The translations under genes and the position numbers were made by a program. Positions 36,072-48,190 of a stretch of DNA of 64,000 bases are shown here, piece by piece. Each line of letters opens with the position of its first letter. Position 1 is the stretch's first letter. Location of the stretch: the NCBI RefSeq assembly GCF_025949665.1, contig NZ_JAPDFT010000001.1:1-64000 (forward strand), written 5' to 3'. The DNA is from Chryseobacterium viscerum (GTDB lineage: Bacteria; Bacteroidota; Bacteroidia; Flavobacteriales; Weeksellaceae). Under the pieces are notes generated by a model, which had not been told where the DNA came from, made no database searches, and was given only the letters and a program-made list of their open reading frames with translations.

Positions 36072-36388
36072 TTTTGGCGCGAAAAATTGTTTGTAAATTT
36101 ATAAAATACTGAAAATCAACTCTTTCATTGTGAAAACGTGAGAGGGATTTCGTATATGTAGATATTGCGGTAATGCTGCCTCAAAAGTAATAAAAATATT
36201 TTGCATTACACTGTGAAAAGATATACCAGTGTTGCAGTTAGAAAGAGCCAAGTGCATAGTTGAAAGAGTTCTAAGGTCTTCTGTGAGCGCCAAAAACACT
36301 TTTACCTTTTACTTTTACCTTGTTTCTTGTTCTTTTCTGATATTTTTTAATGAATCAAAATATTTTTTAACCCTTTCTTAAAAGTTTT
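36072..36388 (+). other. Long rpoB leader
   Basis: About 315 transcribed but non-coding bases before rpoB. No ORF above a few codons and no known riboswitch were recognised. Long leaders on rpoBC can hold attenuation or feedback control. Confidence 0.5.
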
Positions 36389-39300
36389 ATGAGTAAAACA
36401 AAATCAACAACTCAAGGAAATCCGAGAATTAATTTCTCATCAGCGAAAGGAAAAATTATCACTCCGGACTTTTTGGATATCCAAATTGAGTCTTTCAGAG
36501 AATTTTTCCAGCTTGATACACTTCCTGAAGCCAGAAAGACAGAAGCTCTTTACAAGACTTTCCAAGAGAATTTCCCAATTACGGATTCAAGAAACCAATT
36601 CGTATTAGAATTCCTAGACTATCTGGTAGATTCTCCACGTTATTCAATCGATGAGTGTGTGGAAAGAGGACTTACTTATTCAGTTCCTCTAAAAGCTAGA
36701 CTTAAATTGTATTGTACTGACCCGGAACACGAAGATTTCCAAACTGTGGTTCAGGACGTATATTTAGGTCCGGTTCCTTATATGACGCCAAGTGGTTCTT
36801 TCATCATCAACGGTGCTGAGAGAGTTATCGTTACGCAGCTTCACCGTTCACCTGGTGTATTCTTCGGACAGACTTACCACGCGAACGGGACCAAATTATA
36901 TTATTCAAGAATTATTCCTTTCAAAGGATCTTGGATGGAATTTACAACGGATATCAACAGCGTAATGTACGCGTATATCGACCGTAAGAAAAAATTACCA
37001 TTAACAACTTTATTAAGAGCTATCGGGTACGAATCTGATAAGGATATCCTTCAGATCTTCGACCTTGCTGAAGAAGTGAAAGTTTCTAAAGCTGCCCTTA
37101 AAAAAGTAGAAGGGAGAACATTGGCTGCGAGAGTATTGAACACTTGGTTCGAAGATTTCGTAGACGAAGATACAGGTGAAGTAGTTTCTATCGAAAGAAA
37201 CGAGATCATCTTGGATAGAGAAACAATCCTTGAAAAAGAACACTTAGATCTTATCCTGGATGCTGGTGTGAAATCAATCCTGATTCACAAAGAAAACAGC
37301 AACGAATTCTCTATTATCCAGAATACATTACAAAAAGACCCTACCAACTCTGAAAAAGAAGCAGTAGAGTATATTTATCGTCAGTTAAGAAATGCAGATC
37401 CACCAGATGAGGAAACTGCAAGAGGAATCATTGAAAAATTATTCTTCTCTGAGCAGAGATACTCTTTAGGTGAAGTAGGACGTTACAGATTGAACAAAAA
37501 GTTAGGTCTTAACATTCCTACAACAACTGAGGTTCTTACAAAAGAAGATATCATTGCTATCGTAAGACACTTAATCGAACTTGTAAACTCTAAAGCTGAG
37601 GTTGATGATATTGACCACTTATCAAACAGAAGAATTAAAACTGTTGGTGAGCAATTAGCAGGGCAGTTCGGTGTAGGTCTTTCAAGAATTGCAAGAACAA
37701 TCAAGGAAAGAATGAACGTTAGAGATAACGAAATCTTTACTCCGCTTGACCTTGTAAATGCTAAGACATTAACATCTGTAATTAACTCATTCTTCGGTAC
37801 CAACCAGCTTTCTCAGTTCATGGACCAGACCAACCCGTTATCAGAGATCACTCACAAGAGAAGATTATCTGCACTAGGGCCTGGTGGTTTATCAAGAGAA
37901 AGAGCAGGTTTCGAGGTTCGTGACGTTCACCATACTCACTACGGAAGAATTTGTCCGATTGAAACTCCGGAAGGACCAAACATCGGTTTGATTTCATCTC
38001 TGGGAATCTATGCGAAAATCAACAATCTTGGTTTCATCGAAACTCCATATAGAAAAGTAGAAGGTGGTAAGATTGATCTTAACGCTGATCCTATTTACTT
38101 AAATGCAGAAGATGAAGAAGATAAGGTAATTGCTCAGGCAAACGTTGAATTGAGTGATAACGGAGACTTCTTAACAGACAGAATTATTGCAAGATTGGAT
38201 GGTGACTATCCGGTAGTGGAGCCTGCTCAGGTTAACCTTATCGATGTAGCTCCAAACCAGATCTCAGGTATTTCCGCTTCATTGATTCCTTTCTTGGAAC
38301 ATGATGATGCGAACCGTGCATTGATGGGATCTAACATGATGCGTCAGGCCGTTCCTCTATTGAAGCCACAGGCTCCAATCGTTGGTACAGGGCTTGAGCA
38401 GCAAGTTGCAAGAGATTCAAGAATCTTAATTAACGCTGAAGGTACAGGTACTGTAGAGTACGTAGATGCTGACAAAATCGTTATTAAATATGAAAGAAGC
38501 GAAGACGAAGATTTAGTACAATTCGAGTCTGCTACTAAAACATACAAACTTACTAAGTTCAGAAAAACCAACCAGAGTACAACCATTACCCTAAGACCAA
38601 ACGTAAGAGTAGGTGATGTAGTGGAAAAAGGACAAGTACTTTGCGACGGTTATGCTACTGAAAAAGGAGAATTAGCTCTTGGTAGAAACTTAGTAGTAGC
38701 GTTCATGCCTTGGAAAGGATACAACTTTGAGGATGCAATCGTAATCAATGAAAAAGTTGTACGTGAAGACTGGTTTACTTCAATCCACGTAGATGAGTAT
38801 TCTCTTGAAGTTCGTGATACCAAATTAGGTATGGAAGAGCTTACAGCAGATATTCCAAACGTATCTGAAGAAGCTACCAAAGATCTTGATGAGAACGGTA
38901 TGATCAGAATCGGTGCTGAAGTGAAGCCTGGAGATATCATGATTGGTAAAATTACTCCAAAAGGTGAATCTGACCCGACTCCTGAAGAAAAACTTCTTAG
39001 AGCAATCTTCGGTGATAAAGCTGGTGATGTAAAAGATGCATCATTAAAAGCTGACTCTTCATTAAGAGGAGTTGTTATCAACAAGAAATTGTTCTCTAGA
39101 AACATTAAAGACAAAAAGAAAAGAACTGAAGAAAAACTTAGACTTGAAGAAATTGAAAACACTTACAAGGCTAAATTTGATGAGTTGAGAAATACTTTAA
39201 TTGAAAAATTAAATACACTGGTAAGCGGTAAAACTTCTCAAGGGGTACAAAATGACCTTGACGAAGAAATCATCGGTAAAGGTGTGAAATTTACTCACAA

Positions 39301-40210
39301 ATTATTGACTTCAGTTGAAGATTATGTAAATGTTAGTGGTGCAGACTGGACAGTAGACGCTGATAAGAATGAATTGATCAAACAATTAATTCACAATTAC
39401 AAAATCAAATATAACGACATCCAAGGAGTTAAAAACCGTGAGAAATTTGCTATTTCAATCGGAGATGAGCTTCCAGCAGGGATTATGAAGTTGGCTAAAG
39501 TTTACATCGCTAAGAAACGTAAACTGAATGTAGGAGATAAGATGGCAGGACGTCACGGTAACAAAGGTATCGTTTCAAGAATCGTTCGTGAAGAAGATAT
39601 GCCGTTCTTAGAGGATGGAACACCAGTAGATATCGTATTGAATCCACTAGGGGTACCTTCTCGTATGAACATCGGTCAGATCTATGAAACAGTTCTTGGA
39701 TGGGCTGGTCAGAAGCTGGGAATGAAGTTCGCTACACCAATCTTTGACGGAGCAACTCTTGATCAGATTACTGAATATACAGAGAAAGCAGGTCTTCCTA
39801 AATTCGGTCACACTCACCTTTATGATGGTGGTACCGGAGAAAGATTTACTCAGGCTGCGACAGTAGGTATCATTTACATGTTGAAACTAGGACACATGGT
39901 TGATGATAAGATGCACGCACGTTCTATCGGACCTTACTCATTGATTACTCAGCAGCCGTTAGGAGGTAAAGCTCAGTTCGGAGGTCAGAGATTCGGAGAG
40001 ATGGAGGTTTGGGCACTTGAAGCATTCGGTGCATCCAATATCTTGAGAGAAATCTTGACTGTGAAGTCGGATGACGTGATTGGTAGAGCAAAAACTTATG
40101 AAGCAATTGCAAAAGGTGAATCTATGCCTGAACCAGGTATTCCGGAATCATTCAACGTATTACTTCACGAGCTGCAAGGTCTTGGATTAGACGTAAGACT
40201 AGAGGAATAA
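36389..40210 (+). CDS. rpoB: RNA polymerase beta subunit
   Basis: A 1273-residue catalytic-core subunit. The rifampicin-pocket region is intact ([27 protein letters not shown], about 470-497), as are [17 protein letters not shown] and the C-terminal [19 protein letters not shown]. Length fits Bacteroidota. It leads the rpoB-rpoC pair, 84 bases apart. Confidence 0.98.
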   Translation: MSKTKSTTQGNPRINFSSAKGKIITPDFLDIQIESFREFFQLDTLPEARKTEALYKTFQENFPITDSRNQFVLEFLDYLVDSPRYSIDECVERGLTYSVPLKARLKLYCTDPEHEDFQTVVQDVYLGPVPYMTPSGSFIINGAERVIVTQLHRSPGVFFGQTYHANGTKLYYSRIIPFKGSWMEFTTDINSVMYAYIDRKKKLPLTTLLRAIGYESDKDILQIFDLAEEVKVSKAALKKVEGRTLAARVLNTWFEDFVDEDTGEVVSIERNEIILDRETILEKEHLDLILDAGVKSILIHKENSNEFSIIQNTLQKDPTNSEKEAVEYIYRQLRNADPPDEETARGIIEKLFFSEQRYSLGEVGRYRLNKKLGLNIPTTTEVLTKEDIIAIVRHLIELVNSKAEVDDIDHLSNRRIKTVGEQLAGQFGVGLSRIARTIKERMNVRDNEIFTPLDLVNAKTLTSVINSFFGTNQLSQFMDQTNPLSEITHKRRLSALGPGGLSRERAGFEVRDVHHTHYGRICPIETPEGPNIGLISSLGIYAKINNLGFIETPYRKVEGGKIDLNADPIYLNAEDEEDKVIAQANVELSDNGDFLTDRIIARLDGDYPVVEPAQVNLIDVAPNQISGISASLIPFLEHDDANRALMGSNMMRQAVPLLKPQAPIVGTGLEQQVARDSRILINAEGTGTVEYVDADKIVIKYERSEDEDLVQFESATKTYKLTKFRKTNQSTTITLRPNVRVGDVVEKGQVLCDGYATEKGELALGRNLVVAFMPWKGYNFEDAIVINEKVVREDWFTSIHVDEYSLEVRDTKLGMEELTADIPNVSEEATKDLDENGMIRIGAEVKPGDIMIGKITPKGESDPTPEEKLLRAIFGDKAGDVKDASLKADSSLRGVVINKKLFSRNIKDKKKRTEEKLRLEEIENTYKAKFDELRNTLIEKLNTLVSGKTSQGVQNDLDEEIIGKGVKFTHKLLTSVEDYVNVSGADWTVDADKNELIKQLIHNYKIKYNDIQGVKNREKFAISIGDELPAGIMKLAKVYIAKKRKLNVGDKMAGRHGNKGIVSRIVREEDMPFLEDGTPVDIVLNPLGVPSRMNIGQIYETVLGWAGQKLGMKFATPIFDGATLDQITEYTEKAGLPKFGHTHLYDGGTGERFTQAATVGIIYMLKLGHMVDDKMHARSIGPYSLITQQPLGGKAQFGGQRFGEMEVWALEAFGASNILREILTVKSDDVIGRAKTYEAIAKGESMPEPGIPESFNVLLHELQGLGLDVRLEE

Positions 40211-40256
40211 TTTTAAATTTTAAATTATAAATGTTGAATGGCAACATTCAGAAATT

Positions 40257-40291
40257 AATCTAAAATCTAAAATCTAAAATTTAAAATCTAA
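40257..40291. repeat. Five-copy heptamer tandem repeat between rpoB and rpoC
   Basis: Five copies of AATCTAA in a row, the fourth with one C-to-T change, followed at once by the rpoC start region. It is preceded by a small TGAATG / CATTCA hairpin. Confidence 0.85.
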
Positions 40292-40294
40292 CAA

Positions 40295-43200
40295 ATGTCA
40301 AATAAAAATAAAACAAGTAGATTTAATAAAATAACCATCGGTTTAGCTTCACCGGAGTCTATTTTACAGGACTCAAGAGGGGAGGTTTTAAAACCGGAAA
40401 CTATTAACTACAGAACTCACAAACCTGAAAGAGACGGATTATTCTGTGAGAAAATCTTTGGTCCTGTAAAAGATTACGAATGTGCTTGTGGTAAATACAA
40501 GAGAATTCGTTACAAAGGGATTGTTTGTGACCGTTGTGGTGTAGAAGTTACTGAGAAAAAAGTAAGAAGAGAAAGAATCGGTCATATCGGATTGGTTGTT
40601 CCTATTGCTCACATCTGGTACTTCCGTTCATTGCCAAACAAAATCGGATACCTTTTAGGAATCCCTTCTAAGAAATTAGATATGATCATCTACTACGAAA
40701 GATATGTAGTGATTCAGCAGGGTATTGCTAAAAAATTAGATGGGTCCGATTTCGAAAATATGGAATTCCTTACAGAAGAAGAATACCTTGATATCATGGA
40801 AACTCTTCCTGTAGAAAACCAGTATCTTGATGATTCTGATCCAAATAAATTCATCGCCAGAATGGGTGCTGAAGCTGTAGAAGATCTGTTAAAAAGAATC
40901 GATCTTGATGCATTGTCTTTCGACTTGAGACACAAAGCTCACAACGAAGGTTCTAAACAAAGAAGAACAGAAGCTCTTAAAAGATTGAACGTTGTAGAAG
41001 CATTAAGAGGTGCTAATACAAGAATGATCAACAGACCAGAGTGGATGATCATGCGTGTACTTCCTGTTATCCCACCAGAATTAAGACCATTAGTTCCATT
41101 GGATGGAGGACGTTTCGCAACTTCTGATTTGAATGACCTTTATAGAAGAGTAATTATCAGAAATAACCGTTTGAAGAGATTATTGGAGATCAAAGCTCCT
41201 GAAGTAATCTTAAGAAACGAGAAGCGTATGCTTCAGGAATCTGTAGATTCATTATTCGATAACACAAGGAAATCTTCTGCAGTAAAATCTGAATCAAACA
41301 GACCATTGAAATCACTTTCTGATTCATTGAAAGGTAAGCAAGGTCGTTTCCGTCAGAACTTACTAGGGAAAAGGGTAGATTACTCTGCGCGTTCGGTAAT
41401 TGTTGTAGGTCCAAACTTACAGCTTCACGAATGTGGTATTCCTAAAGATATGGCAGCTGAACTTTACAAACCATTTATCATTAGAAAACTAATTGAAAGA
41501 GGGATTGTAAAAACTGTAAAATCTGCAAAAAGAATCATTGATAGAAAAGAACCAGTAGTTTATGATATCCTTGAAAACGTGATGAAAGGACACCCTGTTC
41601 TATTGAACAGAGCACCTACGCTTCACAGACTAGGTATCCAGGCTTTCCAACCTAAGATGATCGAAGGTAAGGCAATCCAGCTACACCCGTTGGTAACAAC
41701 AGCATTCAACGCCGATTTCGATGGTGACCAGATGGCGGTACACTTACCGTTAGGACCAGAGGCAATCCTTGAAGCTCAGTTATTGATGTTAGGTTCTCAA
41801 AACATTTTGAACCCTGCAAACGGTTCTCCAATTACAGTACCTTCTCAGGACATGGTTCTTGGTCTTTATTTCATGACTAAAGAATTGAGCTCTACAGAAG
41901 ATATGAAAGTAAAAGGTGAAGGTCTTGCATTCTATTCTCCTGAGGAAGCGGAAATCGCTTATGCTGAAGGTAGAGTTTCTTTAAATGCTAAGGTAAGATG
42001 TAGACTACCTGTTAAAGAAGATGGAGTAATAGTAACAAGATTGATCGAAACTTCTGTAGGTAGAATTTTATTCAACCAGATTGTACCTAAGCAGGTAGGA
42101 TATATCAATGAACTTCTTACTAAGAAATCATTGAGAAACGTTATCGGTAAGATCCTTGCTGATACAGATTTCCCTACAACTGTGAAGTTCCTTGATGCAA
42201 TGAAAGATTTAGGATATTCAAATGCATTCAAAGGAGGTCTTTCATTCTCACTTGGGGATATTGTAGTTCCTGTTGAGAAAAAGCAGATGATTGCTTCTTC
42301 AATTGAAACTGTAGATGAAATTAGAGCTAACTATAACATGGGTCTAATTACCGATACAGAACGTTATAATCAGGTAATCGACGTTTGGACAAATACCAAC
42401 GCCGGATTAACTGAAATGATCATGAGCAGAATGAAAACTGACCAAGGTGGGTTCAACTCTGTATATATGATGCTTGACTCTGGAGCGAGGGGTTCTAAAG
42501 AACAGATCCGTCAGTTATCAGGGATGAGAGGTTTGATGGCAAAACCGCAAAAAGCCGGTTCTACCGGAGCGGAGATCATCGAAAACCCGATCCTTGCAAA
42601 CTTTAAGGAAGGTCTTTCGATTCTAGAGTACTTTATCTCTACCCACGGTGCTCGTAAGGGTCTTGCGGATACCGCTCTTAAGACAGCCGATGCTGGTTAC
42701 TTAACGAGAAGATTGGTAGACGTTGCACAGGACGTTATCGTTACAGAAGACGACTGTGGAACACTGAGAGGTACAGAAGTTACTGCACTTAAGAAAAATG
42801 ACGAGATCGTTGAAAGAATCTCTGAAAGAATCTTAGGTAGAGTATCTCTTCATAATATTTACGATCCTGAAACTGACGAGCTTATTGCAAGCGCAGATCA
42901 GGTGATCATTGAAGCATTGGCGAAAAGAATCGAAGAAGCTGGATTAGAAGCTGTTGAGGTTCGTTCACCATTAACTTGTGAAGCTAAGAAAGGTATCTGT
43001 GCTAAATGTTACGGTAGAAACTTAGCAACAGGTAAAGTGATCCACATGGGTGAAGCGGTAGGTGTAATTGCAGCACAGTCAATTGGGGAACCAGGTACTC
43101 AGCTTACGTTGAGAACCTTCCACCAAGGGGGTACTGCAGGAAACGTATCAGAAAACCCATCTATTGTTGCAAGAAGAGATGGTATCGTTGAAATGGATGA

Positions 43201-44560
43201 AGTAAGAACTATTACTTCTGAAGATGAAAACGGTAATACTGCTGAAGTTGTAGTTTCCCGTTCAACAGAATTCAGATTAGTTGCTGATAATGAGTTCAGA
43301 ACTCCATTAATGGTAGCTAACGTACCTTACGGATCTATATTAGCTGTAAAACCAGGTGATAAAGTGAAGAAAGGAGATACAATCTGTAGATGGGATCCAT
43401 ATAACGCGGTAATTATTGCAGAAACTTCAGGTAAGGTAGAATACGAGGATATCATCCAGGGTATTTCATTCCAGCTTGAAATTGACGAACAGACAGGATT
43501 CGAAGAGAAAGTAATCTCTGAATCTAGAAATAAGAAAGCCGTACCTACCTTGAAAGTGGTAGACTCTAAAGGTGTTGAGCAGAAAGCTTACAACTTACCG
43601 GTAGGAGCCCACTTAATGGTTAACGATGGTGAAAAAATTAAGGCCGGTAAAGTCTTAATCAAAATCCCAAGAAAATCTGCAAAAGCAGGGGATATCACCG
43701 GAGGTCTTCCGAGAGTTACCGAATTATTTGAAGCAAGAAACCCTTCAAACCCAGCGGTTGTTACTGAAATCGACGGGGTAGTTTCTTACGGAAAAATTAA
43801 GAGAGGTAACCGTGAACTTATTGTTGAAGCGAAAACTGGAGAAAGAAAAATTTACTTAGTTAAATTATCAAACCAGATCTTAGTACAGGAGAATGACTTC
43901 GTAAGAGCAGGTTCTCCGCTTTCTGACGGTTCTATCACACCAGAAGATATCTTAAGAATTAAAGGTCCAACAGCAGTTCAGGAATACTTAGTAAACGAGA
44001 TCCAGGAAGTTTACCGTCTACAAGGGGTAAAAATCGACGACAAGCACTTCGAAATTATCGTAAGACAGATGATGACGAAAGTATCTATCGTAGATGGAGG
44101 TGATACTCAATTCCTTGAAGGAGCTCTTGAGCACAAGTATGATTTCTTGGAAGAAAACAACAGAGTATTCGGTCTTAAAGTAGTAGTAGATGCTGGTGAT
44201 TCTAAAGAATTCATGCCAGGTCAGATGATTACTGCAAGAGAATTAAGAGATGAAAACTCTAAGTTGAAGCGTGAAGATTTAAGTCTTGTAGAAGTAAGAG
44301 AAGCTCTTCCTGCTACAGCAACTCCTGTACTACAAGGTATTACAAGAGCAGCCCTTCAGACTAAGTCATTCATGTCTGCAGCATCGTTCCAGGAAACTAC
44401 TAAAGTTCTTAACGAAGCAGCTGTTGCTGGTAAAGTAGACGATCTTAACGGTCTTAAAGAAAATGTAATTGTAGGTCACAGAATCCCTGCAGGTACAGGT
44501 CTTAAAGAGTATCAGAACGTTATTGTAGGTTCTAAGAAAGAATTCGAAGACCTTAACTAA
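40295..44560 (+). CDS. rpoC: RNA polymerase beta' subunit
   Basis: A 1421-residue subunit. It has the N-terminal zinc site ([21 protein letters not shown], about 70-90), the active-site magnesium loop [15 protein letters not shown], the second zinc site (CGTLRG ... [13 protein letters not shown]) and the trigger-loop region [15 protein letters not shown]. Length is typical for the phylum. Confidence 0.98.
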   Translation: MSNKNKTSRFNKITIGLASPESILQDSRGEVLKPETINYRTHKPERDGLFCEKIFGPVKDYECACGKYKRIRYKGIVCDRCGVEVTEKKVRRERIGHIGLVVPIAHIWYFRSLPNKIGYLLGIPSKKLDMIIYYERYVVIQQGIAKKLDGSDFENMEFLTEEEYLDIMETLPVENQYLDDSDPNKFIARMGAEAVEDLLKRIDLDALSFDLRHKAHNEGSKQRRTEALKRLNVVEALRGANTRMINRPEWMIMRVLPVIPPELRPLVPLDGGRFATSDLNDLYRRVIIRNNRLKRLLEIKAPEVILRNEKRMLQESVDSLFDNTRKSSAVKSESNRPLKSLSDSLKGKQGRFRQNLLGKRVDYSARSVIVVGPNLQLHECGIPKDMAAELYKPFIIRKLIERGIVKTVKSAKRIIDRKEPVVYDILENVMKGHPVLLNRAPTLHRLGIQAFQPKMIEGKAIQLHPLVTTAFNADFDGDQMAVHLPLGPEAILEAQLLMLGSQNILNPANGSPITVPSQDMVLGLYFMTKELSSTEDMKVKGEGLAFYSPEEAEIAYAEGRVSLNAKVRCRLPVKEDGVIVTRLIETSVGRILFNQIVPKQVGYINELLTKKSLRNVIGKILADTDFPTTVKFLDAMKDLGYSNAFKGGLSFSLGDIVVPVEKKQMIASSIETVDEIRANYNMGLITDTERYNQVIDVWTNTNAGLTEMIMSRMKTDQGGFNSVYMMLDSGARGSKEQIRQLSGMRGLMAKPQKAGSTGAEIIENPILANFKEGLSILEYFISTHGARKGLADTALKTADAGYLTRRLVDVAQDVIVTEDDCGTLRGTEVTALKKNDEIVERISERILGRVSLHNIYDPETDELIASADQVIIEALAKRIEEAGLEAVEVRSPLTCEAKKGICAKCYGRNLATGKVIHMGEAVGVIAAQSIGEPGTQLTLRTFHQGGTAGNVSENPSIVARRDGIVEMDEVRTITSEDENGNTAEVVVSRSTEFRLVADNEFRTPLMVANVPYGSILAVKPGDKVKKGDTICRWDPYNAVIIAETSGKVEYEDIIQGISFQLEIDEQTGFEEKVISESRNKKAVPTLKVVDSKGVEQKAYNLPVGAHLMVNDGEKIKAGKVLIKIPRKSAKAGDITGGLPRVTELFEARNPSNPAVVTEIDGVVSYGKIKRGNRELIVEAKTGERKIYLVKLSNQILVQENDFVRAGSPLSDGSITPEDILRIKGPTAVQEYLVNEIQEVYRLQGVKIDDKHFEIIVRQMMTKVSIVDGGDTQFLEGALEHKYDFLEENNRVFGLKVVVDAGDSKEFMPGQMITARELRDENSKLKREDLSLVEVREALPATATPVLQGITRAALQTKSFMSAASFQETTKVLNEAAVAGKVDDLNGLKENVIVGHRIPAGTGLKEYQNVIVGSKKEFEDLN

Positions 44561-44647
44561 AATTAATGATTTGAAATTTGGGATTTGAAATTATTTTTAT
44601 ATTTTCACAATCTCAAATTTCGAATTTTAAAAACATAATTTATAACA

Positions 44648-44953
44648 ATGGACAACAATCAAAATCCACAAGACGGAAACATCAACATCGAATTAAACGA
44701 AATGGTAGCTGCTGGTATCTATGCTAACCTAGCTTTAGTAAACCACTCTCCATCTGAATTTGTAGTAGACTTTATTCAGTTGATGCCAGGTGTTCAGCAA
44801 GCTAAAGTAAGATCAAGAGTTATTCTTGCTCCACTTCACGCTAAAAGAGTATTAAACGCTCTTCAACAGAACATCGCTAACTACGAGCAGCAGTTCGGAG
44901 AAATCAAAGAAGTTGAGCCTTTCGTATTAGGAGGAAACAACGTTCAAGCGTAA
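44648..44953 (+). CDS. DUF3467 protein
   Basis: A 101-residue protein of the DUF3467 family (INIELNEMVAAGIYANLALV and AKVRSRVILAPLHAKRVLNALQQN). It regularly follows rpoC in Bacteroidota, which suggests a role near RNA polymerase, but none has been shown. It lies 87 bases after rpoC, is soluble without signal peptide, and ends at a strong terminator. Confidence 0.9.
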   Translation: MDNNQNPQDGNINIELNEMVAAGIYANLALVNHSPSEFVVDFIQLMPGVQQAKVRSRVILAPLHAKRVLNALQQNIANYEQQFGEIKEVEPFVLGGNNVQA

Positions 44954-44978
44954 GATTTCTTTTTTACAATAAAATAAG

Positions 44979-45009
44979 AATGCCCTGGTTTTTACCAGGG
45001 CATTTTTTA
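44979..45009 (+). terminator. Terminator after DUF3467
   Basis: Stem AATGCCCTGGT / ACCAGGGCATT followed by T's; ends the RNA polymerase operon. Confidence 0.85.
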
Positions 45010-45141
45010 TGAGGTAAACCATGCAGCAGAAATGAAAATTGAATCTGTTTAATTGTTAATTTTATTTAATAAGATAAAAATATATAATAACCATTCATCA
45101 ATTTTATATCTTTGTTTGAGAAAAAGTATAAAATATAAGAT

Positions 45142-45792
45142 ATGATTGATAAAGCATTCGCTGTGGGCAAATTTGGCTTTTTAGGTGCTGATTTTTTATC
45201 TGAGCTGGAAAAACATGCTGTTGCAATTGATATAAAAGCCAAAACCGAAATCATAAGAGAAGGGCAGAAAAATAAGTTTGTGCCTTTCCTGATAAAAGGC
45301 TCTATCAAGGTTTTTACTCTTAATGATGGCAGAGAACTTATCTACTATTATATTAAACCCAAAGACAGCTGCCTTATGACTTTTTCATCTATTCTTACAG
45401 ATTATGTCAGCAGGGTATATGCCATCGCTGAAGAAGATTCGGAAGCTATTCTTATCCCCGTTACCATAATGCATGATTGGCTGATAAAATTTCCGGAAAT
45501 CAATAAACTGTTTTACCATGAATATGACCGTAGATTTTCAGAAGTGATGAATATGGTGAATGATGCAGTATTTCACAGGCTGGATAAAAGAGTCCTGAAT
45601 TATATCAAACAGCAGATTTCATCCACAGGAAACAATCCCATTAAGATAACCCATCGTGAAATTGCCAATAGTTTGGGAACTTCCAGGGAAGTAGTGAGCA
45701 GAGTTTTGAAAAAAATTGAAAGCGAAGGTGAAATTGTTCAGACCAAAGAAGGGATAAAAGTACCTGTAAATGAAAATGTTAGAATAATCTAA
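45142..45792 (+). CDS. Crp/Fnr-family transcriptional regulator
   Basis: A 216-residue regulator: cyclic-nucleotide-like effector domain (about 15-115), dimer helix, and a C-terminal helix-turn-helix (about 168-192) with TSREVVSRVLKKIE. The contact residues Arg182, Glu183 and Arg187 match those with which CRP reads GTGA, while Ser186 is as in FNR. There is a single cysteine (Cys77), so the iron-sulfur oxygen sensor of FNR is absent; the signal is unknown. A GGTGA-N6-TCACC palindrome sits 53 bases after its stop, in front of the next operon, which is the likely target. Confidence 0.9.
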   Translation: MIDKAFAVGKFGFLGADFLSELEKHAVAIDIKAKTEIIREGQKNKFVPFLIKGSIKVFTLNDGRELIYYYIKPKDSCLMTFSSILTDYVSRVYAIAEEDSEAILIPVTIMHDWLIKFPEINKLFYHEYDRRFSEVMNMVNDAVFHRLDKRVLNYIKQQISSTGNNPIKITHREIANSLGTSREVVSRVLKKIESEGEIVQTKEGIKVPVNENVRII

Positions 45793-45844
45793 TTCTAATT
45801 GTTTGAAAAGTTTATTTTCATCATCGATAAAAACAATTTGGATG

Positions 45845-45860
45845 GTGACTTTTATCACCT
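45845..45860. promoter_or_regulatory. Putative Crp/Fnr operator
   Basis: Perfect palindrome GGTGA-CTTTTA-TCACC with the spacing of CRP sites (TGTGA-N6-TCACA). Its centre is about 41 bases before the start of transcription predicted from the -7 box at 45883-45890, the position of class II CRP activator sites. Confidence 0.6.
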
Positions 45861-45882
45861 GTTTTTGAATTGAGAACTCGAT

Positions 45883-45890
45883 AAGTTTGT
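45883..45890 (+). promoter_or_regulatory. -7 box of the DUF5777 operon
   Basis: TAAGTTTG matches TAnnTTTG. No TTG occurs at the right distance for a -33 box, which is what an activator-dependent promoter would look like. Confidence 0.5.
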
Positions 45891-45917
45891 TATATCATAA
45901 TTTAATTCAAATTGTAT

Positions 45918-46760
45918 ATGACGAAAACTCTCTTATTTTTGTCAGTATTTGCATCAGGTCTTGTCTTTGCACAGGAAGATCTGCTGAAAGATATTGACAC
46001 GGTGAAAACCAACACAGAAACTTCACAACCCGCCTTCAAAGCTCTTCAGATTGTTACGGGACAATCTACAAAACTGGCCGCCAAAAAAGAATGGTACATT
46101 GTCGTTGCCCACAGATTTGGAGATATAAGCGCAGGGTTTAAAGACTTTTTCGGTCTGGATCATGCTTCAACCAAATTAGGTGTTATCTATGGTATTTCAG
46201 ATGCTGTCTCCGTAAGCCTTTCCAGAGAAACGAATATGAAAACGTTTGAAGGTGCAGTGAAATATAGACTGGCAAGACAAAACGAAAACTTCCCGGTGGA
46301 TATTGTGGGGTACAATGTAATGGGTGCCAATACTGAACTGGATAAAGATAATTATCCACACCTTAAATTCAGTGACAGACTTTCTTATCTTACACAGGCA
46401 TTGATCTCAAGAAGGTTCAATGATAAGCTTTCCTTACAGATTACCCCTTCTTTTGTTCATAAAAATCTTTACGAACCCACCATTGAAAACAAAAATCAAT
46501 TTTTAGCAGGTTTGGGAGGACGCTATAAAATTTCCAAAAGAGTTTCTGTAAATGCAGAATATTTTGTGAATTTCGACGATCACAGTTTTTATAAAAACCC
46601 ATTATCATTAGGGGTGGATATAGAAACCGGAGGACATGTGTTCCAGCTTTTATTAACGAACTCCCAGATAAATTCAGATATCGGATATCTTACCAATGCC
46701 ACTGGAGCATGGGGAAAGGGACATATTTTCTTTGGGTTTAATCTTTATAGAGTTTTTTAA
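45918..46760 (+). CDS. DUF5777-family outer membrane beta-barrel protein
   Basis: From the ATG at 45918 (an in-frame TTG two codons earlier is less likely) the 280-residue protein has a signal peptide ending VFAQ and then alternating beta strands rich in aromatic residues to a C-terminal Phe (FFGFNLYRVF), the pattern of an outer-membrane barrel. HRFGDISAGFKDFFGLDHASTKLGVIYG is typical of DUF5777. The next gene starts 1 base after the stop. In Bacteroidota this family is often found near cytochromes and YceI; its function is unknown. Confidence 0.8.
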   Translation: MTKTLLFLSVFASGLVFAQEDLLKDIDTVKTNTETSQPAFKALQIVTGQSTKLAAKKEWYIVVAHRFGDISAGFKDFFGLDHASTKLGVIYGISDAVSVSLSRETNMKTFEGAVKYRLARQNENFPVDIVGYNVMGANTELDKDNYPHLKFSDRLSYLTQALISRRFNDKLSLQITPSFVHKNLYEPTIENKNQFLAGLGGRYKISKRVSVNAEYFVNFDDHSFYKNPLSLGVDIETGGHVFQLLLTNSQINSDIGYLTNATGAWGKGHIFFGFNLYRVF

Positions 46761-46761
46761 T

Positions 46762-47109
46762 ATGAAAAAGCTAACATCCTTATTGATATTGTCGTCAGCA
46801 ATCATACTGACGGCTTGTGACAGCAGAACTTATGAAGAGATTTCTGATAATACACCTATCACTGCACCCGTAAAATATACAGCAGATGTAAAACCCATTG
46901 TGGATAACAATTGCATTGGCTGCCATTCTGCCAGCGGCTATAAACCTCTCGTTACCTATGATCAGGTAAAAAACAATATAGACGGAATTCTGGATCGTAT
47001 CCAAAGACCTAATGGTGATCCGGAGAAAATGCCGCAGGGAGGATCGTTGTCCGCAGCTCAGATCAATATTTTCATAAAATGGAAAGCTGACGGGCTCAAT
47101 GAAAATTAA
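46762..47109 (+). CDS. Cytochrome-c-like lipoprotein
   Basis: The ATG at 46762 gives a lipoprotein signal (lipobox LTAC, Cys19) and a short mature domain with one haem c motif CIGCH (Cys51, Cys54, His55) and a Met90 in EKMPQGG as possible axial ligand. At 115 residues it is a minimal cytochrome-c-like domain of the kind found at the head of many Bacteroidota envelope proteins. It should sit on the periplasmic face of a membrane. Its last bases overlap the next ORF's alternative start, but the chosen YceI start is 10 bases after the stop. Confidence 0.75.
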   Translation: MKKLTSLLILSSAIILTACDSRTYEEISDNTPITAPVKYTADVKPIVDNNCIGCHSASGYKPLVTYDQVKNNIDGILDRIQRPNGDPEKMPQGGSLSAAQINIFIKWKADGLNEN

Positions 47110-47119
47110 AAAAATTGAT

Positions 47120-47665
47120 ATGAAAAAATTAGCATTATTAAGCGTATTACTGCTTACTGCCAGTTACGCATCAGCACAAAAATACAGTTCTAAGACAGGA
47201 AAAGTAACTTTTGAAGCTTCGGTTCCTCTGTTTGATGACATCTTTGCCCAGGATGACAATAATGTTGTTATTCTGAATGCGGATAACGGTGAAATGGCAT
47301 CCGTTTCTACAGTTAAGAACTTTCATTTTAAAACCAAATTAATGGAAGAGCATTTCAATGAAAGTTATGCTGAATCTGCAAAATATCCGAAAACAACTTT
47401 CAAAGGGAAAATTGTCAACTTTGATAAAACAAAGCTTACGGCCAGCCCTCAGAAATATACTGTTCAGGGAACACTTAACTTTCATGGTGTAGACAAAGCG
47501 GTTAACTCTGCAGCTACTTTGTATGCAAAAGATGGTAAAATATATATGCAGGGTGGTTTTGTGGCCAAACCTGCAGATTATAAAGTGACTATACCTAAAA
47601 TGGTTACAAAGAAAGTTGCAGAAAATGTCAACATAGAATACAACTACGTAATGGTAAAACAATGA
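47120..47665 (+). CDS. YceI-family periplasmic protein
   Basis: From the ATG at 47120, a 181-residue protein with signal peptide (ending YASAQ) and the YceI lipocalin-like barrel: KVTFEASVPLFDDI, KYPKTTFKGKI and a FHGVDKAV segment. YceI-type proteins bind isoprenoid quinones or similar lipids in the periplasm. It overlaps the next gene by 4 bases (ATGA). A possible earlier start at 47099 would put seven polar residues before the signal peptide. Confidence 0.88.
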   Translation: MKKLALLSVLLLTASYASAQKYSSKTGKVTFEASVPLFDDIFAQDDNNVVILNADNGEMASVSTVKNFHFKTKLMEEHFNESYAESAKYPKTTFKGKIVNFDKTKLTASPQKYTVQGTLNFHGVDKAVNSAATLYAKDGKIYMQGGFVAKPADYKVTIPKMVTKKVAENVNIEYNYVMVKQ

Positions 47666-48186
47666 GAAATCTAATCTTAATTTTAGGATTATTTCTGAGC
47701 TCATGGATGTCTGCCCAGGAAAAAGCAAAATCAATATTTGATATTGCCAGAAGCGGAACAGTTCCTGAAGTACAGGAGCTGATGAAACAAAATCCGGATG
47801 TTATTAATCAGGTGAACGAAAATGGTTTTTCACCACTTATTTTAGCCTGTTACAGAGGAAATACTCCGGTTGCGGAATTTTTAATCACTCATGTTAAAAA
47901 TATGAACTATGCAAGTGGAGAAGGAACAGCTTTAACGGCTTCTGTCTTTAAAGGAGATAAAAATCTTACTCAGAAATTATTAGAGAACAGAGCTGATCCC
48001 AATGTTGCAAACAGCAGCGGAGTAACTCCATTGATATATGCAGTTCAGTCACAAAACAAAGAAATGGTTGTGCTGTTACTCAAAAATAAAGCTAATAAGG
48101 CATTAGCAGACAAGCAGGGGAAAACTGTTTTTGAATATGCTTTATTTTCTAAAAATCAGGATATTATTAACCTATTAAAAAATTGA
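47662..48186 (+). CDS. Periplasmic ankyrin-repeat protein
   Basis: A 174-residue protein with a signal peptide (ending MSAQE) and about four ankyrin repeats (NENGFSPLILACYRGNT, GEGTALTASVFKGDK, NSSGVTPLIYAVQSQN, DKQGKTVFEYALFSKN). Small exported ankyrin proteins accompany catalase in other bacteria (AnkB-type). Here it lies between YceI (4-base overlap) and the DOMON-like protein, 4 bases before it, so it most likely acts as a partner protein in the same envelope system. Confidence 0.85.
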   Translation: MRNLILILGLFLSSWMSAQEKAKSIFDIARSGTVPEVQELMKQNPDVINQVNENGFSPLILACYRGNTPVAEFLITHVKNMNYASGEGTALTASVFKGDKNLTQKLLENRADPNVANSSGVTPLIYAVQSQNKEMVVLLLKNKANKALADKQGKTVFEYALFSKNQDIINLLKN

Positions 48187-48190
48187 TCAT

